A stretch of 64,000 nt of DNA from Candidatus Flexifilum breve. GTDB taxonomy: Bacteria; Chloroflexota; Anaerolineae; Aggregatilineales; Phototrophicaceae. The stretch spans positions 558,001 to 622,000 of the forward strand of contig JADKGC010000003.1 of assembly GCA_016717205.1 (NCBI GenBank), written 5' to 3'. Both the position numbers and the translations under genes were made by a program. Of this stretch, positions 1 through 8,850 are shown piece by piece; positions within the stretch are counted from its first letter, which is position 1, and every line of letters starts with the position of its first letter. The notes below the pieces were generated by a model that saw only the letters and a list, made by a program, of their open reading frames with translations, had not been told where the DNA came from and did no database searches.

Positions 1-483
1 CAGTGGACATCTACGCCGATTATCGTCCTGTCCGCGCGCGACAAGGAAGGCGACAAAGTGCAGGCGCTGGATCGCGGCGCAGATGATTACCTGACCAAGC
101 CCTTCGGCACTGAGGAACTGCTCGCGCGCTTGCGCGTGAGTCTGCGGCACCGCCAGCAAACACTGTATGTGGAAACGCCCGTGTTCAGCTTTGCCAACGT
201 GCGGATTGATCTCGAACACCGGCAGGTATATGTGGCTGAAGCCGAGGTGCACCTCACGCCCATCGAGTACAAACTGCTGACGATCCTCGTCCGCTATGCG
301 GGCAAAGTCGTGACACAAAAGCAGCTGCTCAAAGAGATCTGGGGGCCAACTTATGAAAAAGAAACCCACTACCTGCGCATTTACATGGGTCAGCTCCGGC
401 ACAAGCTCGAAGCTGACCCCGCGCAGCCGCGTTGGCTCATCACCGAACCGGGGGTAGGCTACCGGCTAAAGGTGGATGAGTGA
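1..483 (+). CDS. kdpE: KdpE-like OmpR/PhoB-family response regulator (5' partial)
   Basis: DNA-binding response regulator; only the C-terminal part lies in the window, and the frame is open from base 1. The first ~45 residues are the end of the receiver domain, with the conserved switch lysine in DYLTKPF; the phospho-acceptor Asp is upstream of the window. Residues ~60-160 form an OmpR-type winged helix (LTPIEYKLL, then VVTQKQLLKEIWG, ending in GVGYRL). This pattern is typical of KdpE, which controls potassium uptake. The assignment to KdpE rather than another OmpR-type regulator rests on similarity as I recall it and on the neighbouring Usp and KimA-like genes, both potassium-related. Its 3' end overlaps the convergent Usp gene by 44 bases. 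Confidence 0.8.
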   Translation, partial: QWTSTPIIVLSARDKEGDKVQALDRGADDYLTKPFGTEELLARLRVSLRHRQQTLYVETPVFSFANVRIDLEHRQVYVAEAEVHLTPIEYKLLTILVRYAGKVVTQKQLLKEIWGPTYEKETHYLRIYMGQLRHKLEADPAQPRWLITEPGVGYRLKVDE

Positions 484-934
484 TCATTTCAATCGTCAGC
501 GGCCCCTCTTTCGGCACAGGCATCGGTTGATCCAACGTGACGAGTTTGCTGCCGAGGAACTGACCAGCGCGCCACACTTGGAAACGCTGCCAGTAAGGGA
601 TCCAGCTTCGGGGGAAATGGGCGAATACAATCTCCGCTCCAAAATGCTCCACGGCTTGCAGGAGTGCGTCAAATGACGAGATGGAATGCATCGCTTCAAT
701 GGTCAGGTTGACGCCGTAATCTTCAGCCGTAGCGCGGTATTCGTCGAGGCGGCGGTATTCGCGCGGGTTGGGTGGCAGATATCCGATATCTGTACCCAGA
801 TAACTGGGATGGGGCACGGGGATCAAGCGCAGCACGACGACGCACGCCTGACTATTGCGCGCCAGAATGCACGCTTGGGTGACGGCCTCGCTTGTCCAAC
901 GAGTTTCGGCAAATTGAACTAGGATGGTTTTCAT
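440..934 (-). CDS. Universal stress protein (UspA-like)
   Basis: A 164-residue single-domain protein with a Usp start, MKTILVQFAETRWTSEAV, a first beta strand running into the first helix, and a second strand CVVVLRLIPVPHP. Usp domains bind nucleotides, and in some potassium systems (KdpD) regulate transport. I chose the ATG at 934; an upstream in-frame start would add 64 residues of low-complexity, non-Usp sequence. It lies 118 bases downstream of the KimA-like permease on the same strand, so the two may be co-transcribed. The classical ATP-binding G-x2-G-x9-G(S/T) motif near the C-terminus is not evident, so ATP binding is uncertain. Confidence 0.7.
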   Translation of the reverse strand: MKTILVQFAETRWTSEAVTQACILARNSQACVVVLRLIPVPHPSYLGTDIGYLPPNPREYRRLDEYRATAEDYGVNLTIEAMHSISSFDALLQAVEHFGAEIVFAHFPRSWIPYWQRFQVWRAGQFLGSKLVTLDQPMPVPKEGPLTIEMITHPPLAGSLPPVR

Positions 935-1002
935 GGGTGAACCTGTATTAACCACATCTAGGGTCATTGTAGGTTGAGGTTGGGTCAAAGAGCGGACAGG
1001 AA

Positions 1003-1048
1003 GCTCGGCATTCCCGCAAAGAAACCGTAAAGAACGGGAATGCCGAGC
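1003..1048. repeat. Long perfect inverted repeat between kimA-like and usp genes
   Basis: Two perfect 13-base arms (GCTCGGCATTCCC at 1003-1015 and its complement at 1036-1048) flank a 20-base loop, five bases beyond the stop codon of the permease gene. There is no T tract on either side, so a Rho-independent terminator is unlikely. A processing or mRNA-stabilising hairpin that separates expression of the two genes is plausible. Confidence 0.7.
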
Positions 1049-1052
1049 GGAA

Positions 1053-3125
1053 CTACGCGGCTGAATTTGGTGTAGCAGTGTGTGACGCGGTTTCCCCCTG
1101 TTCGTCGATGTGGGGATCCGTCGCATGTTCGAACGTCACCTTGAAGCCTTCCGGCAGAGGCAGCGCATCCAAATGCACCTGCTTGACCGTGAGGGCGATG
1201 TCGTCACCCGCTTCCATCAGGGCGTCGCGCAGGAAGCGGTCGGTCGACATGTGCAGCAGGTTATACGGGAAATGTGTACGCAGCGCGCCGATATAGATCA
1301 GCAGGTGAACATCGGGATACTGTGTCATCAAGTCTTTGAGAATGGTGGTGACCATGCTGTACAAGTCGCGGTAGGGGTCGTCAATGATCTCCATCACGCT
1401 CCGATCCCAACCGTTAAGTTCGGCGATTTCCTGCGAACGCTTCTGGAACGCCGCCGCCCGCTTGGCATCCACGCCGATATGAATAATCTTGACCGGGATG
1501 CCGCGCTTGATGATTGAACCCACCACGCTCACCGCCAGCTTGGACCACGTATCGCAGAAGTACACCGCCATTTCGCTGTGCATCGCGGGGTCAAACACGA
1601 CGGCTTTCTGGGCAAAGACCGGGGTTTCATCCAGCTTCAATCGCGCGGCCGTCTCTTTGTAATGCCGGTGAATACGGAAGAACACCCACACCAGCGTGGG
1701 GATGAGCAGCACGATGAACCAAGCACCATGCGAGAACTTGGTGATGATGAAGACGATCATCACCATGAAGGTCACCACCGCGCCCAGCCCGGAGATGGCG
1801 ATCTTGATCGACCAGCGCGGGTCATAGGTGATCTTCGTTTCCAAACCATAGGTGAACTCACCGGGCTTTAACTGCCCCGCCCGCCAGAAGCGGCGCGTCA
1901 TACCCGCCTGACTGATCGTGAACCCAAGGAACACGCCAATCGCATAGAGCGGGATCAAATTGGTGACCACCGCGCCCGTGATGATGACCAACACCATCGC
2001 GCTGATCGAGAGTGTCAGCACGCCCCACGTGAACACCAGACGCCGCCCGCGATAAGTGAGCTGACGCGGCAGAAAGCCATCCGAGCTGTGCAGCGCCGCC
2101 AACTGCGGGAAGTCGGCAAAGGGCGTGTTCGCCGCCATGAAGAGCACCGCGAACGCCCCAATGATCGTCAGCACGTAGCCCAGATAACCGATCCCGTCAC
2201 TGCCGTAGATCGTGCGCGCCAATTGACTGATCACCGTTTCTTCGTGCGATGGGACGGCCTGAACCGCGTTCGCCAGCACCGTAATGCCGAGGAAGAACGT
2301 AATCAGAATGACCGCCATGACCACGAGCGTGTTGGCCGCATTTTTCGCGCGCGGCTGCTTGAACAACTGCGTATCGTTAGAAATCGCTTCGATCCCGGTG
2401 AGCGCCGTGCAGCCGGACGAGAACGCGCGCAAAAGGAGCAGCAGAGTCACCGGCTCGACTGCTTCATGGATGGCTTCAACGCCGGTCACGGTGCCGAGCG
2501 ACCCCGTCAGCAGGCGCACAAACCCGACAATGAGCGTCAGCCCCATCGTGCCGAGGAAGAAATACGTCGGGATGGAAAATACCCGCGCGCTTTCCTTAAC
2601 CCCGCGCAGATTGATGAGCGTCATAAAGAGGATAATGCCCACCGTGAGCTCTACGCGCCAGGGCGCAAGCTCCGGAACGACGCTGATCACATTGGCGACG
2701 CCAGCACTGATGCTGACGGCGACGGTCAGAATGTAGTCGGTGAGCAGCGCCGCGCCAGTCACCTGGGCTAGTTCTTCGCCAAGATTCTCTTTGGCGACGC
2801 GGTAACCACCGCCGCCCGCCGGGTTCGAAAAAATGGTCTGACGGTACGAAATTGTCACAATGCCAATCAAGAGCGAAATGCCGATGGCGATGGGGATCGA
2901 AATGGCATTGCCCGAAAAACCGACCAATGTGAACCCGGTCAGTGCCGCCGTGCTCAAAATGATCAAGATTTCCTCAGTGGCATAAGCCACCGACGACATA
3001 GCATCGCTCGCCAGCACGGCGAGCGCGATGAAGTTGGGCGCGGTCTGATTTGCGATTTCGGCGGATTGCAGGCGTTTACCAATCAGTGTGGAGGCAAATT
3101 GCTCACGGAGATCACGAATAGTCAT
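1053..3125 (-). CDS. kimA: KimA-like potassium transporter, APC superfamily
   Basis: A 690-residue polytopic permease, expected to import K+ with protons. The first ~470 residues hold about 12 membrane segments; the last ~200 form a soluble cytoplasmic domain. Blocks shared with Bacillus KimA (YdaO), as I remember that sequence, include ASDAMSSVAYATEE (~residue 40), SNPAGGGGYRVAKENLGE, TDYILTVAVSISAG and AFSSGCTALTGIEAISN (~235). The Asp and Tyr residues of these segments are retained. Older pipelines would call it an amino-acid permease. It starts at an ATG preceded by GAGGAG. KimA in Firmicutes is controlled by a c-di-AMP riboswitch; I saw no convincing copy upstream. The neighbouring Usp and KdpE-like genes fit a potassium role. 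Confidence 0.8.
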   Translation of the reverse strand: MTIRDLREQFASTLIGKRLQSAEIANQTAPNFIALAVLASDAMSSVAYATEEILIILSTAALTGFTLVGFSGNAISIPIAIGISLLIGIVTISYRQTIFSNPAGGGGYRVAKENLGEELAQVTGAALLTDYILTVAVSISAGVANVISVVPELAPWRVELTVGIILFMTLINLRGVKESARVFSIPTYFFLGTMGLTLIVGFVRLLTGSLGTVTGVEAIHEAVEPVTLLLLLRAFSSGCTALTGIEAISNDTQLFKQPRAKNAANTLVVMAVILITFFLGITVLANAVQAVPSHEETVISQLARTIYGSDGIGYLGYVLTIIGAFAVLFMAANTPFADFPQLAALHSSDGFLPRQLTYRGRRLVFTWGVLTLSISAMVLVIITGAVVTNLIPLYAIGVFLGFTISQAGMTRRFWRAGQLKPGEFTYGLETKITYDPRWSIKIAISGLGAVVTFMVMIVFIITKFSHGAWFIVLLIPTLVWVFFRIHRHYKETAARLKLDETPVFAQKAVVFDPAMHSEMAVYFCDTWSKLAVSVVGSIIKRGIPVKIIHIGVDAKRAAAFQKRSQEIAELNGWDRSVMEIIDDPYRDLYSMVTTILKDLMTQYPDVHLLIYIGALRTHFPYNLLHMSTDRFLRDALMEAGDDIALTVKQVHLDALPLPEGFKVTFEHATDPHIDEQGETASHTATPNSAA

Positions 3126-3519
3126 AGCAGAACTTGCTCCTCATGCAGTACGAGGGCAAGTGTACGGCGGTCAGCCGTCAAATGGGCATTAGGGATACGC
3201 CAACCGCCGGAAAGATTCCCGTCAAGGGCGTGTCAAATTGGTATAAAGACGCGGTGTCGTCTGCCGCTGGTTTAGTCGCTCAACCGCACGCTGTGTGCTC
3301 CTTCGAACGGTAGGCACTGGAGTGGGATCAAGGTTTGGCGGAGAAACAAAACAGTCTGCGCAATTGCAGAGTGTAAGAGTGTCCAAGCCGATACATAAGC
3401 CGCCTTCTCCATACCAACTACAATAAGTCCCTTTTCTCGGACTTATGACATGAGTCGATGAATAATTCACCAGAGACGCTTCTATGTAACCAGCCCGGCT
3501 TGTGTCTTCGTGGTTACTG
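3126..3519. other. Intergenic region with no gene
   Basis: This 394-base gap lies between the permease start and the beta-mannosidase stop. Besides the rnpB-like fragment listed separately I see only a weak hairpin (AAGTCC...GGACTT at 3425-3444). A 108-codon minus-strand frame crossing it has no recognisable protein character and overlaps the mannosidase end, so I do not call it. Confidence 0.6.
3356..3406 (-). repeat. Degenerate copy of the rnpB 3' end
   Basis: Three words recur here in the same order and orientation as at the 3' end of rnpB and just beyond it. They are CTGCGCAATTGC (3356-3367, also 14403-14414), GTGTCCAAGC (3379-3388, also 14445-14454) and TAAGCCGCCTT (3396-3406, also 14462-14472). 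The last two are separated by seven bases in both places. The rest of rnpB, including the GAGGAAAGUCC core, is absent. It is therefore a fragment, in direct orientation with rnpB and about 11 kb from it. Confidence 0.7.
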
Positions 3520-6000
3520 TCAGTAGGTATCGGCGAGTGAACGCACAATCAACTGTGCGTCTAAAGCCGCAGGCGTGATGGGCCACGTTGGTGTAAGTTC
3601 CACCGTCCGCGTTGCCCCAGCGCGTAGGTGGAAAAAGTTATCCGTGAACTTAACTTGTCCGTCCTGCGCCGCGCACCACACCCACAACGCGGCTTTCTCG
3701 GCGCGGACTTGCAGCGTATAGTGCCCATCATCGTTTGCCTCCAGCGTCGTCGACAGCTGCGGGTCGACGAGTTTGAGGTGTTTGGGTCGCGCGAACAGCA
3801 CGAGATTCTCGGAGACGATCTCCGCGCCGACGCGCAATTTGAGCCAAACCAGCGCATCCCGCACGCCGGTCTGAGCCAGTGCTGCCTGTAGATCGATGGT
3901 GTGCACCAGCGCGCTGCCCCGGAGCGGCGTCGTCACCACCACCTCGCCGTCTTCGATGAGATTACCGGCCGCCGTGGTCAGTGCCCATTCAACCAACCCG
4001 GTGCGCGTATGACCAAGATCGTTCGTGACGTGAATGTCGACTGTCCCCTGCTCGGGATGTTCGACGCCCGAAATGAGGATCGGCGCGTAGAAGCGTTTGG
4101 CCAGATAGTGCAGCGCCTTCCAGCGACCGTGATAATCGAGGGAGGCCCAGCTCGGCGCTTCCCAGCAGTCGTTCAACTGCCAATAGAGCGTGCCCATTGT
4201 GCGGGGCATATTGCGCCGCCAGTGCTCGATGCCGTACTGCATGCCGATCCCCTGCAAAATCTGGCTCAGCCACAGCGCTTCCTCGTAGCCGCGCGGCAGA
4301 CGAAACCAGTCCAGCAGGTACTGCATAATCGTCGTGTTGCCGATGCCGCTGCGCTGGCGGTATTCCATCACGTAGCTGGTGATGTTGCGATCTTCCGGCA
4401 GCGTGACAGCGTTCATCGTCGCCGGTTCAGGGAAGGATTGAAAGCCAAACTCGCTGATGAAGCGATGCTGCGCCGTGCGATACCATTCAAACGGCTGTTT
4501 GCCGTGCCACACTTCCCACAAATGCGCGTCGCCATTGGTCGGGTTATTAGTGTTCCGCCGCTCGCCCTGTGAGCTGTGCGGACTCGAGGGCCAGTAAGCC
4601 GTTAGCGGGTCGAACTGCTGCACCGCGTGTGGAATGACTTCATCGTACAGGGCGCTGTAGTCCGTCCAGCTCATGGTTTTGTCGGTCCACGTATCGCCCA
4701 CCAAGCCGGACTCGATCTCGTTATTGCCACACCACAGCGCGAGACAGGCATGATGCCGCAGCCGCCGCACATTCTCCGCCGCTTCGACGCTCACATTCGC
4801 GCGAAAATCAGCGTCAAACCCGGGATGCGTCGCGCAGGCGAACATAAAATCCTGCCACACCGCAACCCCGTACTGATCGCACAGCGCGTAGAAATCGTCG
4901 GCTTCGTAATAGCCCCCGCCCCACACGCGCAGCATATTCATATTGGCATCGACCGCGGAGCGAATCAGATCCTTGTAGCGGTCGTAGGTCATGCGCGCCG
5001 GGAAGACATCGGCGGGAATCCAGTTCGCGCCTTTGGCAAAGAACGGCACGCCGTTGATCACAAACTGGAACGACTCGCCCCACTCGTCGGCATGACGATC
5101 CAGTGTGAGCGTGCGCAAGCCGATACGCTTTTCGCTGGTATCCTGATTGGAGCGGTCAGCACCGAATAAGTCGACGGTGACGGTGTACAGGGGTTGCTCG
5201 CCCATCCCGTTGATCCACCATAACTGGGGATCAGTGATGGTGAGGCGCGCTGTCGCGGTCTTCCCGCTGATTGGGACCTCACTGCCAGTCAGCGGCTCGT
5301 CACCCGTCCCGGACCACACGTTGATCTTCACGAAGTCACCCTGGGAGCAGCCATCTGCCGCGGCAGTAATGGCCAGTTCGACCTGTCCATCCGCGTGCGC
5401 TTGCTGAATCTGCACATCGGTGAGGCGCGCGGCATAGCCCACCAGCCGAATATCGCGCCAGATCCCACTGGTCACCACGCGCGGTCCCCAATCCCAACCA
5501 AAATTGCAGGGTTCTTTGCGCAGCCAGCCGCCACCATGCACTTTGTCCGGCCCGATCCAAGCGGGCAGCGTGCGCTCTTGGTCGCGTTTCCACAGATAGT
5601 GCATCGGCGACGCGAAGTGGATGACGAGGGTATTGTCGCCCACCTGCAGCAGAGATTTGACATCGTATTCCCACGTACGGAACATGTTGTCCGCCGTGCC
5701 GAGGCACACATCATTCAGTGTGAGCGTCGTCAGCGTGTCAAGCCCGGCACACACCAGGTGTACACACGGCTGATCGAGCAGTTCCGGCGACATGGTGAAC
5801 GTGCGGCGATACTGCCAATCGGTCTCGCCAATCCACAGCAGTTCGCCTTCGTGATCGCGATACAGCGGATCGGGAATCGCCCCCGCGCGCAGCAGGTCGA
5901 GGTGGACGCACCCCGGCACCTGAGCGGGTAACCACTCGCCAGTCCCAACACGGTTCAGTTCCCAAGCGCCATTCAGTGACAGGTGCTGGATCACGATCAC
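3520..6000 (-). CDS. Beta-mannosidase, glycoside hydrolase family 2
   Basis: An 826-residue GH2 enzyme that removes terminal beta-mannose from manno-oligosaccharides. The N-terminal sugar-binding jelly-roll contains the mannosidase blocks PCNFGWDWGP and WRDIRL. The TIM barrel follows from ~residue 300, with the acid/base Glu in WCGNNEIE (~425) and the nucleophile Glu in ISEFGFQS (~515). C-terminal beta domains end the protein. There is no signal peptide, so it acts in the cytoplasm on imported oligosaccharides. It starts with GTG at 6000, or GTG at 5994, which is better spaced from a TGGAG site. It lies 20 bases downstream of the LacI-type regulator gene, so the two are probably one transcript. 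Confidence 0.9.
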   Translation of the reverse strand: MIVIQHLSLNGAWELNRVGTGEWLPAQVPGCVHLDLLRAGAIPDPLYRDHEGELLWIGETDWQYRRTFTMSPELLDQPCVHLVCAGLDTLTTLTLNDVCLGTADNMFRTWEYDVKSLLQVGDNTLVIHFASPMHYLWKRDQERTLPAWIGPDKVHGGGWLRKEPCNFGWDWGPRVVTSGIWRDIRLVGYAARLTDVQIQQAHADGQVELAITAAADGCSQGDFVKINVWSGTGDEPLTGSEVPISGKTATARLTITDPQLWWINGMGEQPLYTVTVDLFGADRSNQDTSEKRIGLRTLTLDRHADEWGESFQFVINGVPFFAKGANWIPADVFPARMTYDRYKDLIRSAVDANMNMLRVWGGGYYEADDFYALCDQYGVAVWQDFMFACATHPGFDADFRANVSVEAAENVRRLRHHACLALWCGNNEIESGLVGDTWTDKTMSWTDYSALYDEVIPHAVQQFDPLTAYWPSSPHSSQGERRNTNNPTNGDAHLWEVWHGKQPFEWYRTAQHRFISEFGFQSFPEPATMNAVTLPEDRNITSYVMEYRQRSGIGNTTIMQYLLDWFRLPRGYEEALWLSQILQGIGMQYGIEHWRRNMPRTMGTLYWQLNDCWEAPSWASLDYHGRWKALHYLAKRFYAPILISGVEHPEQGTVDIHVTNDLGHTRTGLVEWALTTAAGNLIEDGEVVVTTPLRGSALVHTIDLQAALAQTGVRDALVWLKLRVGAEIVSENLVLFARPKHLKLVDPQLSTTLEANDDGHYTLQVRAEKAALWVWCAAQDGQVKFTDNFFHLRAGATRTVELTPTWPITPAALDAQLIVRSLADTY

Positions 6001-6020
6001 TCCATTTCGTTACATCCGGT

Positions 6021-7076
6021 TCAAGTGCGCCGTTTCGGTGGCGCGACCGACTGCCGCTGGATCAAATCGATGGGCAGCACCGTCACCAGCGGCGGGGTCT
6101 CCGGGTTTTCGACCGCGCTCATGATCTGCCGCACGGCCAACGCGCCCATCTGTTCAGGATGCGTCCGCATCGCCGTCACATGCGGGGTGACGAGCGACGC
6201 CATATGCGAATCTTCCCCGATGATCGAAACGTCTTCAGGCACACGCAGTCCGGCTTCATTGAGCGCCCGAATTGCCCCCACAGCGACCAAATCACTCGCA
6301 CAGAACAAAGCTGTGAACGCAATGCCATTGTCGAGCAAATGCTTGCAGGCGGCGTAGCCATCGTTCACATACAGCGCTCCCGCCCCCGTCAGCAGCAGAT
6401 CCTCAAAGGGTAGCCCCGCGTCCCGCATCGCCTGCGCATAGCCGAGCGCGCGACATTCAATCGAGTAGATCGGCGTGCCGCGCGGGCTGCGCACGGTGTT
6501 GCCGATGAAGGCGATCCGCTCATGACCGAGATCAAGCAGGTACTTGATGATCTGATACACGCCTTCGTAGTCGTCAGAAATAACCGCGTTGAGCGTGGTC
6601 CCACGCACCCGGCTGTCCACCAGCACAAACTGAATGTGCAAGTCCTCTAAGGCAGCCACGATCTCTGGGTCCCCATCACCGACCAGCAGTACCGACCGCA
6701 GCCCCATTTCATTGAGCGCTGTGCGTAAACGGTCCGGGGAGTCGATCAAATCGCCAATCGCCCGGTACAGGATTTTGATCCCGTGGCGAGTCGCTTCCGC
6801 CTCCACGCCGCGCAAAATGCGAATCCAGAAATTCTGCTCGCCAGCATCGACCCCGGCGGTCAGCAGAAAGCCCAGTTCGGAAACAGTGCGGTTTTCCGGC
6901 TGCGCTTTGCTCCGCGCCGACTTACTAGCGAAGTAGCCCAGCTCAGTCGCCGCCTTCAGCACACGCTGCCGGTTCTCTTCGGTGACAGCCGGATGATTAT
7001 TCAAGACACGCGACACCGTACCATGCGATACGTTGGCGGCGCGGGCGATGTCGCGCACGGTGACAGAGGAACCCAT
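6021..7076 (-). CDS. LacI-family transcriptional regulator
   Basis: A 351-residue regulator with an N-terminal helix-turn-helix (VTVRDIARAANVSHGTVSRV) and hinge helix, then a periplasmic-binding-like sugar-sensing domain from ~residue 65. Start ATG is preceded by AGGAG. It is divergent from the sugar-binding-protein gene, sharing a 330-base control region, and is probably co-transcribed with the beta-mannosidase. It most likely represses the cassette until a mannose- or galactose-containing oligosaccharide binds; the actual ligand cannot be read from sequence. Confidence 0.9.
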   Translation of the reverse strand: MGSSVTVRDIARAANVSHGTVSRVLNNHPAVTEENRQRVLKAATELGYFASKSARSKAQPENRTVSELGFLLTAGVDAGEQNFWIRILRGVEAEATRHGIKILYRAIGDLIDSPDRLRTALNEMGLRSVLLVGDGDPEIVAALEDLHIQFVLVDSRVRGTTLNAVISDDYEGVYQIIKYLLDLGHERIAFIGNTVRSPRGTPIYSIECRALGYAQAMRDAGLPFEDLLLTGAGALYVNDGYAACKHLLDNGIAFTALFCASDLVAVGAIRALNEAGLRVPEDVSIIGEDSHMASLVTPHVTAMRTHPEQMGALAVRQIMSAVENPETPPLVTVLPIDLIQRQSVAPPKRRT

Positions 7077-7202
7077 AAGTAACTCCTAAAATGAGCACAT
7101 TCCCTCGACTCTGGACCGATGAGCGCTGAGAACGTTCCTGCACACCAGAGTCGAAATAATAAGTATAGCCAAACCCCGACACCTCACCACCTAGCCTAGC
7201 AC

Positions 7203-7254
7203 CAATGGACACCGATGGACAAAAGTCATACATCATCCATCACATTTGTCCATT
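7203..7254. promoter_or_regulatory. Upstream operator-like half-sites (ATGGACAAA / TTTGTCCAT)
   Basis: The 9-base word ATGGACAAA (7215-7223) faces its complement TTTGTCCAT (7245-7253) across 21 bases, with an additional partial site AATGGACA at 7204-7211. The same half-site recurs next to the start of the sugar-binding-protein gene. Such repeated inverted half-sites in a divergent control region suggest an upstream operator for the adjacent LacI-type regulator, perhaps one that loops to the downstream site. Confidence 0.55.
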
Positions 7255-7316
7255 TCTATGTAATCAGAACTGCTTGGTTTCGGCTGCCTTCATTCATTTT
7301 CAGCTTTTCGAGTCTA

Positions 7317-7345
7317 TTGACAGCCAAAATGAATCGTCGTAGATT
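7317..7345 (+). promoter_or_regulatory. Sigma-70-type promoter of the sugar importer operon
   Basis: TTGACA (7317-7322), a 17-base spacer, then TAGATT (7340-7345, 4 of 6 to TATAAT). Transcription would start near 7352, directly on the operator-like inverted repeat. Confidence 0.55.
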
Positions 7346-7350
7346 CAGTC

Positions 7351-7384
7351 TAATGGATATTTTAGATTTGTCCATTAGACAAAT
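7351..7384. promoter_or_regulatory. Putative LacI-type operator at the transcription start
   Basis: Two nested inverted repeats overlap: TAATGGA (7351-7357) with TCCATTA (7371-7377), and ATTTGTC (7366-7372) with GACAAAT (7378-7384) around a five-base centre. They share the TTTGTCCATT word seen upstream. The position just after the predicted -10 box fits repression by blocking transcription initiation. Confidence 0.6.
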
Positions 7385-7406
7385 TCCATTTTTCGAGGAG
7401 ACTCTT

Positions 7407-8723
7407 ATGCAGATCAGTAAACTCCGTTCCCTGTTCATCGTCACCCTGCTCGTTGGTCTGATGCTCGTGCTGGGTGGCACGCTGGTCAGCGCGCAGGCTG
7501 CCGTGCAGATTTGGGTTCCGTGGGGTGGGGCCGATGGCGACTACTACGCCGCCGCCGCCGCCGAGTACAGTGCCGCCACTGGCGTTCCGATTGAAGTGAC
7601 TGTCGTCAGCGGTGCAGGCATCGCGGGCGAAAGCGCGGGCCGGTTGGCGACCGCCGTCAACAGCGGCGAAGCACCGGACGCCGTGATTTACTGGGGTGCG
7701 GGCGATATCCCCGGGCTCGTCACCGCGGGCACGATCCAGCCCCTCGCGCAGGAACAGTTGGACGCCGTCGGCATCACCCCCGATATCTTCCTGTCCGAAA
7801 ACGTGTGGGCCGCTGGTCAGTATGATGGTCAGGTCTACGCCCTGCCCCAGTTGATGTATAACCGTGTTTTCTACTGGAACAAGGATCTTTTCGCCGCCGC
7901 TGGACTCGACCCCGAAGTGCCGCCGACGACTCTCGAAGAACTCGACGCGATGGCGCAGCAGTTGACCACGTTTGCCGCCGATGGCAGCATCGACGTGCTC
8001 GGCTTCCTGCCGTGGGCGGGTCAGGGCTACCCGGATGTGTGGACGGCGATTTTCGGCGGTTCATTCTGGGATGCCGACGCGCAGGCGATCAACCTCCAGA
8101 ACCCGGCGCTCACCTCGGTCGTGCAGTGGTATGCCTCGTACGTTGAACAGTACGGCGCGGACGCGCTCACCAATTGGTCGGGCACGGTCGGCGAACTCGG
8201 TCAGTCGTCGGGCGGTGAACCTTTCGTCCTCGGCAAGCTGGCGATGGAAATCAACGGCAACTGGCACATCAACTTCGTGCGTCAGTTCAACCCGGAACTG
8301 AACTTCGGCGTCGCCCCCATTCCGCAGGCCCCCGGTGGCCAGCCCAACGCGACGATGGTCGGCGCGAACATCTGGCTGTTCCCCTACGGCGCGGCGCAGG
8401 TTGACGAAGCCCTCAAGTTCATCGCGTGGCTGTATGAGCCGGAACGCGCCGCTGCCAACGCCGACGCGCTCGCGAACATCTCGCACATTGCGGCGGGTGC
8501 GGCTGCCCAGACGCTCAACGATGACCCCTTCTTCGCCATTTCGATTGACCTCGCGTCCAGCCCCGCCGCGGTGTTCGCCCCGATTTTCCCGAATGGCAAC
8601 CTGGTCGGCAACGCGCTCAACCCGCAGATCGACCTCGTCAAGCTCGGGCAGGCGACGCCGGAAGATGCGCTGGCTCAAGCGCAAGCCGATCTCGAATTCG
8701 CCATTCTGCAAGGTGGCGGCTGA
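7407..8723 (+). CDS. ABC transporter extracellular sugar-binding protein
   Basis: A 438-residue solute-binding protein of the family-1 (MalE/UgpB) type. A signal peptide (KLRSLFIVTLLVGLMLVLGG then VSAQA) is followed by a mature protein rich in Ala, Gly and Trp, with no lipobox cysteine. It would capture oligosaccharides outside the membrane for the two permeases downstream. I chose the ATG at 7407, which has a CGAGGAG site; longer frames run through the promoter. A hairpin after its stop probably allows more binding protein than permease to be made. No ATPase gene is in the cassette, so a shared MsmK-type ATPase elsewhere is likely. Confidence 0.9.
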   Translation: MQISKLRSLFIVTLLVGLMLVLGGTLVSAQAAVQIWVPWGGADGDYYAAAAAEYSAATGVPIEVTVVSGAGIAGESAGRLATAVNSGEAPDAVIYWGAGDIPGLVTAGTIQPLAQEQLDAVGITPDIFLSENVWAAGQYDGQVYALPQLMYNRVFYWNKDLFAAAGLDPEVPPTTLEELDAMAQQLTTFAADGSIDVLGFLPWAGQGYPDVWTAIFGGSFWDADAQAINLQNPALTSVVQWYASYVEQYGADALTNWSGTVGELGQSSGGEPFVLGKLAMEINGNWHINFVRQFNPELNFGVAPIPQAPGGQPNATMVGANIWLFPYGAAQVDEALKFIAWLYEPERAAANADALANISHIAAGAAAQTLNDDPFFAISIDLASSPAAVFAPIFPNGNLVGNALNPQIDLVKLGQATPEDALAQAQADLEFAILQGGG

Positions 8724-8756
8724 TCGGCCTTTAGCAGTGAACAAACAGCTCTAGCT

Positions 8757-8793
8757 ACCGCCTCATCTCGGGTTCCCGCCCGGGTGAGGCGGT
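8757..8793 (+). terminator. Intra-operon hairpin after the binding-protein gene
   Basis: ACCGCCTCA (8757-8765) pairs perfectly with TGAGGCGGT (8785-8793). The following bases (TTCATCC) are only weakly T-rich, so this is a partial terminator or mRNA-end stabiliser. It is a common arrangement between binding-protein and permease genes. Confidence 0.6.
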
Positions 8794-8850
8794 TTCATCC
8801 ACAGAGATGCGTTTATTTCTGAAATAGCTTGTGAACAGGAAGTAATAGAG

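Noticed and set aside
3126..3300. A ydaO-type c-di-AMP riboswitch upstream of the KimA-like gene
   Set aside because: I searched for the conserved core by eye and found no convincing match; the spacer is also short.
3222..3548. A 108-codon minus-strand frame after the beta-mannosidase gene
   Set aside because: It covers the rnpB-like fragment, overlaps the mannosidase end and contains no recognisable domain.
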